A stretch of 13,099 bases of DNA, taken from NCBI GenBank assembly GCA_021156265.1, contig JAJNBR010000168.1:1-13099 (forward strand). The letters are read 5' to 3'. Below the pieces are notes generated by a model. The model made no database searches. It was not told the origin of the DNA and was given only the letters and a program-made list of their open reading frames with translations. Below, in pieces: positions 1-7,427 of this stretch; the stretch's first letter is position 1; each line of letters opens with the position of its first letter. Source of the DNA: Flavipsychrobacter sp. Its GTDB lineage: Bacteria; Bacteroidota; Bacteroidia; Chitinophagales; Chitinophagaceae. The position numbers and the translations under genes were made by a program.

Positions 1-815
1 TCAATATCTAAACCTACAGAAACAGAGTTATGATAGCCTTCCAGCTCTGTAAAGCGATAGTAATATTCGCCCGTCAGTGACATACGGTTGGATAATTTCA
101 CTCTGCCGCCCAAACCAAGCGCATATACATCGTTTGGCTCATCCCTTGTAGGAACTAAATTGTAATGAATATGTGTGGGCATCAATTGCAGCGACAATAT
201 ATTGCTGAACTTATGTGCTATCAAAAGCTGGTTAACAAAATACAGCCTGTTGGTAAAATAATATTCAGGTATAATGGTGTCTGTACCTTGCACAACCGGA
301 GTTGGGACAGGGGCAGGCATAGTCTGCGCCGAAACCGAACCCATATAACTTACAGAGACAGGCATTGAGTTATTTTCCGCCTGGCGCAGGATCTTGATTT
401 TCGCCAAACCGGCTACTTCCTTCTGATAGGTACTCCTGTTAAGGCCGACCATCAACCAGTCTGTAACGCCATAGTCAAAACCGATCATTGTATTGGCACC
501 ATCGAGGCCAAAGAAATCTTTCAGGCCCGAATTGACCGGACCAAAGCGGTGACTGACGCGAAAGTCAAGCACGCCTTTGGCTGTATTTTCTATACTATGC
601 CCGTTAATAATACGAGTCGACTTAAACGTCGACGTCACATATTCTTTCTTTGGTGCAGCAGCCGCTTCATCCTCCTCCAGCAGATCCATCAGGTCTTCAG
701 ATGAACCATCCTTCTCTTCTTTTTGTTGCTTTGTTTTATCATCCTGTGCAAACAGTACGGATGGGGTGGAAATAGCCATCAATGCCGTAAGTAGAATTGC
801 TGATTTGAGACGCAT
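1..815 (-). CDS. DUF5777 family beta-barrel protein, 3' end cut by window edge
   Basis: The reading frame opens at the ATG at 813-815 and stays open to base 1, so the C-terminus lies outside the window; about 271 residues are visible. An N-terminal signal peptide ends near the VLFAQ segment (about residue 24). An acidic low-complexity stretch follows (SEDLMDLLEEDE, about residues 39-50). The next block, FKSTRIINGHSIE, then a HRFGPVNSG segment and FFGLDGANTMIGFDYG, is the pattern I recognise from the DUF5777 family. The rest alternates hydrophobic and polar residues with aromatic ends, as expected for outer-membrane beta strands. Family function is unknown. It starts 27 bases after the stop of the YceI gene, so it is probably the last or near-last gene of the heme/YceI operon and may supply its outer-membrane component. 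The family call is from memory of the motifs, not a search. Confidence 0.85.
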   Translation of the reverse strand, partial: MRLKSAILLTALMAISTPSVLFAQDDKTKQQKEEKDGSSEDLMDLLEEDEAAAAPKKEYVTSTFKSTRIINGHSIENTAKGVLDFRVSHRFGPVNSGLKDFFGLDGANTMIGFDYGVTDWLMVGLNRSTYQKEVAGLAKIKILRQAENNSMPVSVSYMGSVSAQTMPAPVPTPVVQGTDTIIPEYYFTNRLYFVNQLLIAHKFSNILSLQLMPTHIHYNLVPTRDEPNDVYALGLGGRVKLSNRMSLTGEYYYRFTELEGYHNSVSVGLDI

Positions 816-842
816 AGCTGTTGTTTAACGACGCTAAGATAT

Positions 843-1388
843 TTATTTCTGTGTCAAAATGCTGTTCACCGTTACTTCTATCTGCTTGGCTATCTTTCCT
901 TCTACCAATTTCGGTATGGCAATATTATGATCTGCTGTTTTTACGCTGAATTTTGAGCTGACGGTAGCTGTATTACCTTTCACGGTAACAGTACCAGGCA
1001 ATGTAACATCGCGTGTGACACCATGTATCGTTAGCTTACCTGTAGATTTTACATTGTACGTACCGTCTTTGGAAAAATTCACGCTACCGATATCGGCGAC
1101 CTTCCCTTTAAACTCCGCTTTGGGAAATTTATCACTTTCCATGTAGTTTTCGTTGAAATGCTCCTGCATCAGTGCCTTCTCAAACTTAAAGCTCTTAATG
1201 GGTACCTGGAATGCAATATCACCCGACTTCGAATCTACAACACCGGCCACTTCATTATTGAACGCCTCGATATTCTCTAATGGTGTAGACGAAAAAAAAG
1301 AAGCTTTCCCGGTACGGGTCATATACTTCTGGGCGAATAGGGTAGTGGAACTGCAAACCAATACCGCCACTATCATCATCTTTTTCAT
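843..1388 (-). CDS. Secreted YceI family protein (periplasmic lipid/isoprenoid-binding fold)
   Basis: The 181-residue product has a signal peptide (MKKMMIVAVLVCSSTTLFA, cleavage probably before Q20) and then a YceI-type lipocalin-like beta barrel. Visible landmarks are EHFNENYMES (residues 76-85) followed by FPKAEFKGK, then GKLTIHGVTRDVTLPGTV and a final strand EVTVNSIL. Solved YceI proteins bind long isoprenoid or fatty chains such as polyprenyl quinone-like ligands in the barrel; binding here is inferred. It shares the exact EHFNENYMES decamer with the YceI protein at 6644-7192, so these two are closer to each other than to the cytoplasmic copy at 9224-9757. It lies between the heme lipoproteins and the DUF5777 gene with gaps of 38 and 27 bases, which fits a single transcript. 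Confidence 0.92.
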   Translation of the reverse strand: MKKMMIVAVLVCSSTTLFAQKYMTRTGKASFFSSTPLENIEAFNNEVAGVVDSKSGDIAFQVPIKSFKFEKALMQEHFNENYMESDKFPKAEFKGKVADIGSVNFSKDGTYNVKSTGKLTIHGVTRDVTLPGTVTVKGNTATVSSKFSVKTADHNIAIPKLVEGKIAKQIEVTVNSILTQK

Positions 1389-1426
1389 ACGCTTGCTTTT
1401 GTTCTTATTCTTGATTTATTGTTTTA

Positions 1427-1813
1427 CTAATTGTTGAGCGCGCCCTGATTTACCCATTTGGTGAACAGATCGATAGTAGCCGCGTCAAGCGGTGGCATAC
1501 CTTTAGGCATTTGCGAAAAGCCTTGCTCATGCTTAATGGCGCCTAGCAATCGATTGTTCGTAACCGCTTGTTTCACTCCCGCGTAGGTGGTAAAGTTATA
1601 GCCGCCACCAAGACCGTTAGCATCATGACAACCCGCAGTGGCGCATTTCGAATCCAGTATCGGTTTTATCTTCGCTGAAAATGATACTGTACTGTCAGTA
1701 CCAGGGGTCGGTGGTGTTGTAGGGTTCGTTGGTACAGGATAAAGGTCTTGCTCGTTGTCGTTGTAGCAACCTGCCAATACAACCATCGATAATATTACCA
1801 GGAGTTTTTTCAT
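1427..1813 (-). CDS. Mono-heme c-type cytochrome-like lipoprotein
   Basis: I place the start at the ATG at 1811-1813 (128 residues). The longer frame to 1849 begins with TTG and would put extra residues in front of an otherwise perfect signal peptide. MKKLLVILSMVVLAGC ends in a lipobox (LAGC, C16), so the protein is probably lipidated. A proline/threonine-rich linker (about residues 27-40) precedes a small domain with the heme-binding motif CATAGCH (C57, C62, H63). This is a CX4CH spacing, not the usual CXXCH. MPKGMPP (M102, M106) could supply the sixth iron ligand. The C-terminal KWVNQGALNN matches the end of the neighbouring di-heme protein, so the two are paralogues. It probably carries electrons at the periplasmic face of a membrane; partner unknown. 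Confidence 0.85.
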   Translation of the reverse strand: MKKLLVILSMVVLAGCYNDNEQDLYPVPTNPTTPPTPGTDSTVSFSAKIKPILDSKCATAGCHDANGLGGGYNFTTYAGVKQAVTNNRLLGAIKHEQGFSQMPKGMPPLDAATIDLFTKWVNQGALNN

Positions 1814-1872
1814 ATTATTCGTAATAGCTTTTGTGATCAATGAGTTCAAGTTAAAAATACAACAATCAATTC

Positions 1873-2601
1873 TTAATTATTCAAAGCCCCGCCGGCTATC
1901 CATTTCTCTACTTGTCTCACCTGGCAATCAGACAGTTTGCTACCGCCTTGCGGCATCGGTTTATATCCAGCTAAATGTTTGATCGCCCCCAACATTCTTC
2001 CATTTAACGCCACCGTCTTCACCCCATCGTAACTATCCAGCGCAATACCGGCAGAAGGAGCGGCAGAATTGTGGCAACCTTTGCAGTACTGTTCGGTGAT
2101 TGGTTTAACGGCTGTAGAAAATTTGAAGTTATTGGTGTCGCAGTCACTGCTGCAATCTGTATTTTTAGCCCCCTCGTTTATCCAGCGGCGTATCAGCGTT
2201 ACCTGATCTGCCGTCAGCGCCGGCCGGGGCGGTGGTGGCATCCTCTTATCATTATCGTCTTCTGTTATCTTTTCGTAAAGTTCCGTACCATTCGCGTTAC
2301 CCGGCACAAACTCTTTGTTAATTATCGAGTTATAGTCCGTAAACTGGAAGCCGTCCTGCCTGCTTATGGCATCGTGGCAGCCGCTCATGGCACAATTAGA
2401 CAGGAATATAGGCAGTATGTCGCGCTTAAAGCAAATTCCGGTATCGGCTGGATTCGGATTGGGAGTAGGTGCTGGATTGGGTGTAGGTGTAGGCGTGGTG
2501 CCGGGAGTGTTTGTATTGGCCGGCTGGGGAGTTTCCTGATGCTTACATCCTCCTGCAATACATGCTGCAACAATCGTTAAAAACAGAAATGCCTTTCTCA
2601 T
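1873..2601 (-). CDS. Di-heme c-type cytochrome-like lipoprotein with Pro/Thr linker
   Basis: The 242-residue product starts with a signal peptide whose AGGC (C19) is a relaxed lipobox. Residues 30-53 form a proline/threonine/asparagine spacer. Domain 1 carries CAMSGCH (C70, C75, H76, a CX4CH motif) and a possible Met ligand in KRMPPPPRP (M121). Domain 2 carries CKGCH (C173, C176, H177, standard CXXCH) and a possible ligand in KPMPQGG (M216). Domain 2 ends in KWIAGGALNN and resembles the whole mature part of the downstream mono-heme lipoprotein. CX4CH attachment is known in some cytochromes c, for example tetraheme cytochrome c3. Four extra cysteines (C57, C150, C154, C226) could form disulfides. 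It lies 39 bases downstream of the OB-fold gene in the same direction. Electron transfer is inferred from the motifs; the redox partner is unknown. Confidence 0.87.
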   Translation of the reverse strand: MRKAFLFLTIVAACIAGGCKHQETPQPANTNTPGTTPTPTPNPAPTPNPNPADTGICFKRDILPIFLSNCAMSGCHDAISRQDGFQFTDYNSIINKEFVPGNANGTELYEKITEDDNDKRMPPPPRPALTADQVTLIRRWINEGAKNTDCSSDCDTNNFKFSTAVKPITEQYCKGCHNSAAPSAGIALDSYDGVKTVALNGRMLGAIKHLAGYKPMPQGGSKLSDCQVRQVEKWIAGGALNN

Positions 2602-2640
2602 TATCTACATCCGTTTAGGTTTAGAGTAACTCGCGCCGCT

Positions 2641-3054
2641 CTACTTGACAATACAGTCCGTCAATAACACGTCGAACATGGTATTACCGGAGCAAAAACC
2701 CTTTACCGTCACCTGCTTTCCAACTGCCAGCGTTACGTTTCTTTCACGCATCGTACACTGCACATTCATTGATGCATCATCGCCCTGAACGAGAACCACG
2801 GGAATACCATCCTGGTTCTTCGTCACCTCGCTCACTGTTCCGGTAACTTCAAGAGCTTTATTCAGATATTTCCGGTTGGCCGCCGCTTCGTCACTGTCAA
2901 ACTCTTTACACAATTGAGTAGCCGTTATTGGAATGCCTTTACTACTCTCCACTTTTTCGGGAGCTTTATTCCACATCACAACACCAACACTAGCACCAAC
3001 TGCCATAAGGACTCCAACGAAAACGAATATGATCGACCCCTTTTTCTTTTTCAT
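2641..3054 (-). CDS. Membrane-anchored OB-fold (tRNA_anti-like) protein
   Basis: The start chosen is the ATG at 3052-3054, giving 137 residues (MKKKKGSIIF...). A longer frame starts at a TTG at 3069, but that codon overlaps a likely promoter element. A lysine cluster is followed by one hydrophobic segment (about residues 7-27) with no lipobox, so a signal anchor is likely. The soluble part contains ATQLCKEFDSDEAAANRKYLNKALEV, split by family strands into GTVSEV, PVVLVQGD, VQCTMRE and QVTVKGFCSG. This is the layout of the tRNA_anti-like OB-fold proteins common in Bacteroidota. Despite the Pfam name, such exported OB folds are not known to act on tRNA. It is the first gene after the two-component genes and heads the heme-lipoprotein series. 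Its role there is unknown. Confidence 0.82.
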   Translation of the reverse strand: MKKKKGSIIFVFVGVLMAVGASVGVVMWNKAPEKVESSKGIPITATQLCKEFDSDEAAANRKYLNKALEVTGTVSEVTKNQDGIPVVLVQGDDASMNVQCTMRERNVTLAVGKQVTVKGFCSGNTMFDVLLTDCIVK

Positions 3055-3066
3055 CTGAATTGATTT

Positions 3067-3074
3067 CAAAACTA
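3067..3074 (-). promoter_or_regulatory. Candidate Bacteroidota -7 element upstream of the OB-fold gene
   Basis: On the minus strand this reads TAGTTTTG, matching the Bacteroidota -7 consensus TAnnTTTG. It lies 12 bases before the chosen ATG, so a transcript starting here would have a very short leader. I see no good -33 TTTG at the usual distance, so the match could be chance in AT-rich DNA. If real, the heme-lipoprotein genes can be transcribed separately from the kinase/regulator genes. Confidence 0.25.
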
Positions 3075-3180
3075 AATGTTAGTGACCAATGAAATTACCG
3101 TACTATGACGAAGCGGGAAAAGGCTAAGATGAACATGCCAAATCCTTGCTGTTATGCTAATATATTTTCATCTAAAAAAC

Positions 3181-3858
3181 TCAGAGCTCTCCGGCCAGCC
3201 ATTGTTTAAAATCGGCAGCGCGTTCAGAGCTTACTATGGGCTGCTCCTTAACCGGCGGTTTTAGCGTCACTATTACGCGCGCCTTACTATAAGTCCGCAT
3301 TTCGTCAATCGACTTCAGGTTAATAAAGTATTGCCGGTTGATGCGAAAAAACTCTTGCGGATCCAACATATGCTCCAACGCATCCAGGTTATGATCCATA
3401 GGATAGGTGCGGCCTTCGAAGGTACGCGCATAAGTGGCTTTATTCTCGCTGTAACAGTAAGCAATGTCTTCAACATTCACCGTTTTGATATGTTCGCCGA
3501 AGCGTATGACAAAACGCTTTTTATACTCAGGTTGGGAAAACGTTTGCAACAATTTTTCTTCGGCCTGGCTGAACATCTTTTTAAACTCATCTAACTTTTC
3601 AAGCGCGGTTTTAAGTTCTTCTTTTTTTACCGGCTTCAAAAGATAGCCCACACTGGAGGCCTTGAAGGCATCTAATGCATACTGATCATAGGCTGTGGTA
3701 AAAATGATAGGTGCATTCACTTTGACCAGCTTTAGCAGGTCAAATGCAGAACCATCTGCCAAATGAATATCCATGAAAACAAGGTCTACATCAGGATTTT
3801 GATCAAACCTCATTATTCCGTATTCCAAAGCTAGTATGCTTTTTCGAAAGCAATGCAT
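3181..3858 (-). CDS. LytTR response regulator, N-terminally truncated by an apparent deletion
   Basis: This is the DNA-binding partner of the adjacent kinase. The receiver part keeps the phosphoacceptor in DLVFMD (D30 counted from the ATG at 3858), T54/T55 in FTTAYD and K75 in LLKPVK. The C-terminal LytTR domain runs from about residue 111 to 223, with RINRQYFINLKSI as a typical core. What is missing is the first receiver strand and helix, including the acidic residues that bind magnesium, normally about 40-50 residues. The first 15 or so residues of this frame, to about the ATG at 3811-3813, are kinase coding sequence read in another frame. Natural regulator sequence seems to begin near FDQNPDVDL. 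The overlap with the kinase (3803-3858) is therefore probably a deletion scar and not a designed overlap. Without the acidic pocket, phosphorylation should fail if the sequence is correct. It could equally be called a pseudogene. Confidence 0.8.
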   Translation of the reverse strand: MHCFRKSILALEYGIMRFDQNPDVDLVFMDIHLADGSAFDLLKLVKVNAPIIFTTAYDQYALDAFKASSVGYLLKPVKKEELKTALEKLDEFKKMFSQAEEKLLQTFSQPEYKKRFVIRFGEHIKTVNVEDIAYCYSENKATYARTFEGRTYPMDHNLDALEHMLDPQEFFRINRQYFINLKSIDEMRTYSKARVIVTLKPPVKEQPIVSSERAADFKQWLAGEL

Positions 3859-6637
3859 AACGTTTTTTAATGTTGCTAAGACCCAGGCCCGCCCCCTTCT
3901 CTTTACTGAGTTTCGGCTGATATGTGTTTCTAACTACAAGTGTATTTTCAATAGATTCAATAATAATATCCAAAGGTCTTGACAGGGATACAATGTTGTG
4001 TTTAATGGCATTCTCAACCAACAGCTGCAATGCAAGTGGCACTACTTTGCTGTTTTCCTTTACGTGCTGAGGCACATCGAAACGTACGCGCAAGGCCTCG
4101 CCAAACCGGCTTTTTTGTATGAACAGGTAATTGTCCAGTATCTCCCATTCTTCCTGCAGAGAAATGAGGTCTTTGTTTCTGAATGAAAGCATATTCCGGT
4201 ATAGATCGGAAAGATGCGTAGTATAGTCGACGGCAGATTGCTTATCCTCTTCTATAAGACTCGTAAGCGTATTCAGACTGTTGAACAGGAAATGCGGGTT
4301 GACCTGGCTTTTTAAATGTTCATACTCAAACATCATGCGCTCGCGTTGCAACGATGACACTTTTCTCAGATTTTTCTCGCGCAGCCTGACATAAGTAACC
4401 GCAATACCACTAATGAAAAATGCAGTCAGGATAATAAACCACGCTTGCTTCCAGAAAGGTTTGGCTACCGCAAATGAATAAGTCGCTTCACTAGCCCTGT
4501 GAAACATGTTGTTTAAGGACGCCTGTACCGTGAAAATATACTTACCATCCGGCAATTGCGGAAAGGTCACCGACTCGTCACTCGTTACCACCCAACTGTC
4601 ATTGTAACCTTCCAACTTGTAACGATAGTGCAATCGTTCCGGGTTGGCAAAATTTATTCCCTCAAAACGGAAGCTGATGTGGTTTTGATCATGACCGAAG
4701 CGGGACGTACCCGCATCAACAGGTTTAAAAAAAACACTGGCTGATGAGATGGTCACAGCAGGCCTGATATTGTAGCGCTGGTCAACATTTTTAAACACAA
4801 CAAACCCATCCTCAAAAGGAATGTATACATTTCCATTGGTATCCCTGGCAGAGAGCTTTAAAACTGAAGAAGTACTGTCTATACCAAAAATCTTATGGGG
4901 ATAGTTGCGAAAAAGATCGCTTTGCGGATACCAAACATCAAATCCCTTAGCATTTACAACAACTACCTGGCCCGATGCATTTGAAGCTATAGTCGAGATA
5001 TTGGCATCCTGCACACCAATACCGCGCATTGAATGCCATTTTTCACCGTCGAAGCGGTAAAGGCCGTCTGCGAGTGCTGCTGCCCATATATTGCCAAATG
5101 CGTCCTCGGTTACCGAATACACTACTTTACTTGTCATGCCGGACGCTGAGTCCCACTTGGTATACTGGCCCTGGTTGTACATGCACACGCCGGCTCCATC
5201 AGTAGCCATCCATACACGGTCCTTCCTGTCGGTGTATAGTTGATAGATATAATCGCTGCCGATGCCGGAATTCTTATTGTGCTGGCTGAGCAGGTCCATT
5301 TTTTTTGTGTAAGTGCCCGGGTAAAAAACTTCCTGCACGCCATTCAGCCCGGCCACCCACAGGCGGTCGGAGGTGCCGGTGATGTCCAGCACGCTTTCAT
5401 TTTCGAGAGGAGGAATTCCCGCTACGGCTATCAACCCTCCGTTGATATCATGATACCACATACCATTGCCGAAGGTGCCTATCCAAACCCTGTTTACATT
5501 ATCTGCATACAAACAGGTGATGTTAGCAGGTAGCTCCCCTGCAACGCGCGGGGTATGCAGGCCCGAATCGATGGCCATACTATACAATTTTCGCCCGAGG
5601 GCAAACCAAAGTGTATTGTGCCTGTCGCAGGTCATTGCCGCTATATCCCCGATCCTGTATGGTGGCGGCACGGCTACATACCGCATATATTCGGCGCTGA
5701 TAACCGTAACGCCGGTATTCGTAGCCGCCCTGATCACTCCTGAACGACTTATCACCAAAGCCTTTATCCTCTTTCCCGGCACTTCGAACGAAGCAATCGA
5801 TAAATGGTTGTTGTTATCAAGCCGGCATTCCAGCAGGTAACCCTCTTCTGTAGCCACCCACGACCTCTGTTCGTCGATCGGAAGCACACAATTCACTTGT
5901 CCCCATTTCCAGGGTTCTGTCATTTGCGGCTGAATTATTTTACTTGTGCGGCTGTCAAATAGAGCGAGACCGGCCTGCTGCATACCACACCAGTATAACG
6001 GCGATCCGGGAATGGGTTGTATTACCCTGACTATATTATCCGGCAGGCCCTGTGTCATGGTATAATTTCTGACGCGAAGTTTCCCTTTGTCAACAGATAG
6101 CTCGTTGATGCCTTTATCGGTTCCCGCCAGTAATTTATTACCGGGCAAAAGAGCGAGCGTGTATATAAAATTGTCGGACAAGCCCGAACTGGAAGTGAAC
6201 CTGACGCCAATATGATTGATCACGGCGAGTATGCCTTCACCTTCGGTACAGATCCAAAGAATGTTGCCAAATGAATACATGAATGTGATGGACGAAGAAG
6301 GAGCGGTATTGCGCAGACGCACGCGCACTACCGTATTATTCTTGTCAGCCTTTCCAATAGTACCATCGTTATAACCGACGTATACTTCGTCTTTCATAAC
6401 GGCAACAGCGGTTGCAGGTTTGCCGATGCTATCATGCATCAGCGTAAAGCTTCGACCATTAAAACGATACAGGCCTGCATCAGTGGCCAGCCAATGGTAG
6501 CCGGTGCTATCGGTCACCATGGCGTTTACTTTTACAGGCGTGTTCAACTCGTTGAGCGAGGCCTCCTGCATGAAGGGTATTTGCGCTGAGACTATAGTGG
6601 TCAGCAGCAAAAAAAATGTCAGTAAACTTGCTCGCAT
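3803..6637 (-). CDS. Propeller-type sensor histidine kinase (reg_prop/Y_Y_Y/His_kinase), C-terminus altered
   Basis: The product has 944 residues. A signal peptide (about 1-18, ending IVSAQ) precedes a long periplasmic sensor with repeated propeller strands such as YHWLATDAGLYRFNG, DRVWMATDGAGV and NIWAAALADGLYRF. A Y_Y_Y domain follows at about 654-727 (HYRYKLEGYNDSWV). One membrane helix lies at about 733-750, then a short coiled coil. The LytS-type His_kinase domain contains NPHFLFNSLN with the phosphorylatable H782, an N box in VENAIKHN (N876) and a G box in GAGLGLSNIKKRYALL (915-930). Family members normally continue past the last box and end with a short strand (often IPL); here the frame stops at NNEV, apparently at a deletion that fused the gene to the regulator. 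It starts 6 bases after the upstream YceI stop, so the two are surely co-transcribed. The signal sensed is unknown. Confidence 0.93.
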   Translation of the reverse strand: MRASLLTFFLLLTTIVSAQIPFMQEASLNELNTPVKVNAMVTDSTGYHWLATDAGLYRFNGRSFTLMHDSIGKPATAVAVMKDEVYVGYNDGTIGKADKNNTVVRVRLRNTAPSSSITFMYSFGNILWICTEGEGILAVINHIGVRFTSSSGLSDNFIYTLALLPGNKLLAGTDKGINELSVDKGKLRVRNYTMTQGLPDNIVRVIQPIPGSPLYWCGMQQAGLALFDSRTSKIIQPQMTEPWKWGQVNCVLPIDEQRSWVATEEGYLLECRLDNNNHLSIASFEVPGKRIKALVISRSGVIRAATNTGVTVISAEYMRYVAVPPPYRIGDIAAMTCDRHNTLWFALGRKLYSMAIDSGLHTPRVAGELPANITCLYADNVNRVWIGTFGNGMWYHDINGGLIAVAGIPPLENESVLDITGTSDRLWVAGLNGVQEVFYPGTYTKKMDLLSQHNKNSGIGSDYIYQLYTDRKDRVWMATDGAGVCMYNQGQYTKWDSASGMTSKVVYSVTEDAFGNIWAAALADGLYRFDGEKWHSMRGIGVQDANISTIASNASGQVVVVNAKGFDVWYPQSDLFRNYPHKIFGIDSTSSVLKLSARDTNGNVYIPFEDGFVVFKNVDQRYNIRPAVTISSASVFFKPVDAGTSRFGHDQNHISFRFEGINFANPERLHYRYKLEGYNDSWVVTSDESVTFPQLPDGKYIFTVQASLNNMFHRASEATYSFAVAKPFWKQAWFIILTAFFISGIAVTYVRLREKNLRKVSSLQRERMMFEYEHLKSQVNPHFLFNSLNTLTSLIEEDKQSAVDYTTHLSDLYRNMLSFRNKDLISLQEEWEILDNYLFIQKSRFGEALRVRFDVPQHVKENSKVVPLALQLLVENAIKHNIVSLSRPLDIIIESIENTLVVRNTYQPKLSKEKGAGLGLSNIKKRYALLSKKHTSFGIRNNEV

Positions 6638-6643
6638 TAGCGG

Positions 6644-7192
6644 TTAGCGGCTTTTAGGCATCAGGGTAGCGCTTACGGTTACATTAATGTCATGCGCCAG
6701 CTTTTCATAAACAATGCGCGGTATCTTGATACTATGCTCTGCCAGCGGCACTATGAAGTCAGACCTTATCTCGATCTTTCCACCTTTTGTCTCCACTACC
6801 GAATTGATAATGCGCTCCTGCTCCACGCCGTGTATCTTTAGCTTGCCCTTAGCGCGTACCTTGTACACACCGTCCTTTGTTATATCAGCGTCCTCTATGA
6901 TCTTTCCTACATATACAGCATTAGGAAAGACACTACTCTCCATATAATTCTCATTGAAATGTTCACGCTGCAGCGGAGAATTGAATCCATTGAAGCTTGC
7001 GATCTCGAGCTTGAAAGCAAATATTCTTTTCCCCGCGTCTATATAACCCTTCAGCTTATCGGATGATGCATGGATCAGTTCCTTTGGCGCATTAGAGTTA
7101 AAACTGATCGAACCGGCACTCACCTCGTAGATCTGAGCCCTTGATAATGAGGGGACTAAGAGAATAAAAACCAGCAAAAAACAAATCCGCAT
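6644..7192 (-). CDS. Secreted YceI family protein, first gene of the kinase operon
   Basis: The 182-residue product has a signal peptide (MRICFLLVFILLVPSLSRA, cleavage probably before Q20). The mature part is a YceI barrel with EHFNENYMES at residues 77-86, KGKLKIHGVEQERI and a last strand INVTVSATLMP. Only 6 bases separate its stop from the kinase ATG, so it is translated together with the sensor. Pairing a ligand-binding YceI barrel with a periplasmic propeller sensor suggests it may present or scavenge the ligand being sensed, but this is inference. It is a close paralogue of the protein at 843-1388, which sits at the far end of the same cluster. Its start at 7190-7192 faces the divergent promoter region. 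Confidence 0.92.
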   Translation of the reverse strand: MRICFLLVFILLVPSLSRAQIYEVSAGSISFNSNAPKELIHASSDKLKGYIDAGKRIFAFKLEIASFNGFNSPLQREHFNENYMESSVFPNAVYVGKIIEDADITKDGVYKVRAKGKLKIHGVEQERIINSVVETKGGKIEIRSDFIVPLAEHSIKIPRIVYEKLAHDINVTVSATLMPKSR

Positions 7193-7261
7193 TCAATAAA
7201 ATTACGATTTAGAAAACATTTGCAGCGACCGGACAACAAACAGTTAATTATTTTAACATAT

Positions 7262-7310
7262 ACATAGTGTGCGCTATGTTATAAATAAATAAAATAAAGC
7301 TCGACATAGC
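7262..7310. repeat. Repeated ACATAG half-sites, possible operator
   Basis: ACATAG occurs at 7262-7267 and again at 7304-7309, with its reverse complement CTATGT at 7274-7279. The first two form an inverted repeat with a 6-base spacer (TGTGCG). The second and third extend to GCTATGT (7273-7279) and ACATAGC (7304-7310). LytTR proteins bind paired short repeats, so a self-regulatory site for the adjacent operon is possible, but the sequence is not a known consensus to me. Confidence 0.35.
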
Positions 7311-7371
7311 TCCCATTTTATAAAATAGCCTTTTATTGAAACTTAATTAATATTTTAATCGGATTTTAAAA

Positions 7372-7409
7372 TTTAACGTTAAAAGATGGGGTAACTTAGA
7401 TTAGTCTAA
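7372..7409. repeat. Two palindromes just upstream of the type IX-secreted protein gene
   Basis: TTTAACGTTAAA at 7372-7383 is a perfect 12-base palindrome. TTAGA-TTAG-TCTAA at 7396-7409 is a 5-base inverted repeat with a 4-base spacer. Both lie within 60 bases of the ATG at 7428, where a promoter or operator is expected. Chance palindromes are frequent in such AT-rich DNA. Confidence 0.3.
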
Positions 7410-7427
7410 ATTGTAAAAACATATTAT

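Larger units (their letters stand above)
7193..7427. promoter_or_regulatory. Divergent AT-rich promoter region
   Basis: This 235-base gap separates the divergently transcribed YceI/kinase operon (minus) and the type IX-secreted protein gene (plus). It is strongly AT-rich and must hold promoters for both sides, but I could not identify a convincing TAnnTTTG element with a matching -33 box on either strand. It contains several palindromes listed separately. No small gene is evident. Confidence 0.6.

Noticed and set aside
1814..1849. TTG start extending the mono-heme lipoprotein
   Set aside because: It would place 12 extra residues before an ideal lipoprotein signal peptide starting at the ATG at 1813.
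2071..2580. 169-codon plus-strand open frame
   Set aside because: It lies wholly opposite the di-heme lipoprotein gene, which has a signal peptide and heme motifs; the plus frame has no domain or export signal that makes sense.
3803..3858. A genuine programmed frameshift making a kinase-regulator fusion (hybrid kinase)
   Set aside because: There is an A-rich stretch here, but a shift would still leave the receiver without its first strand and acidic pocket, so it would not restore a working protein.
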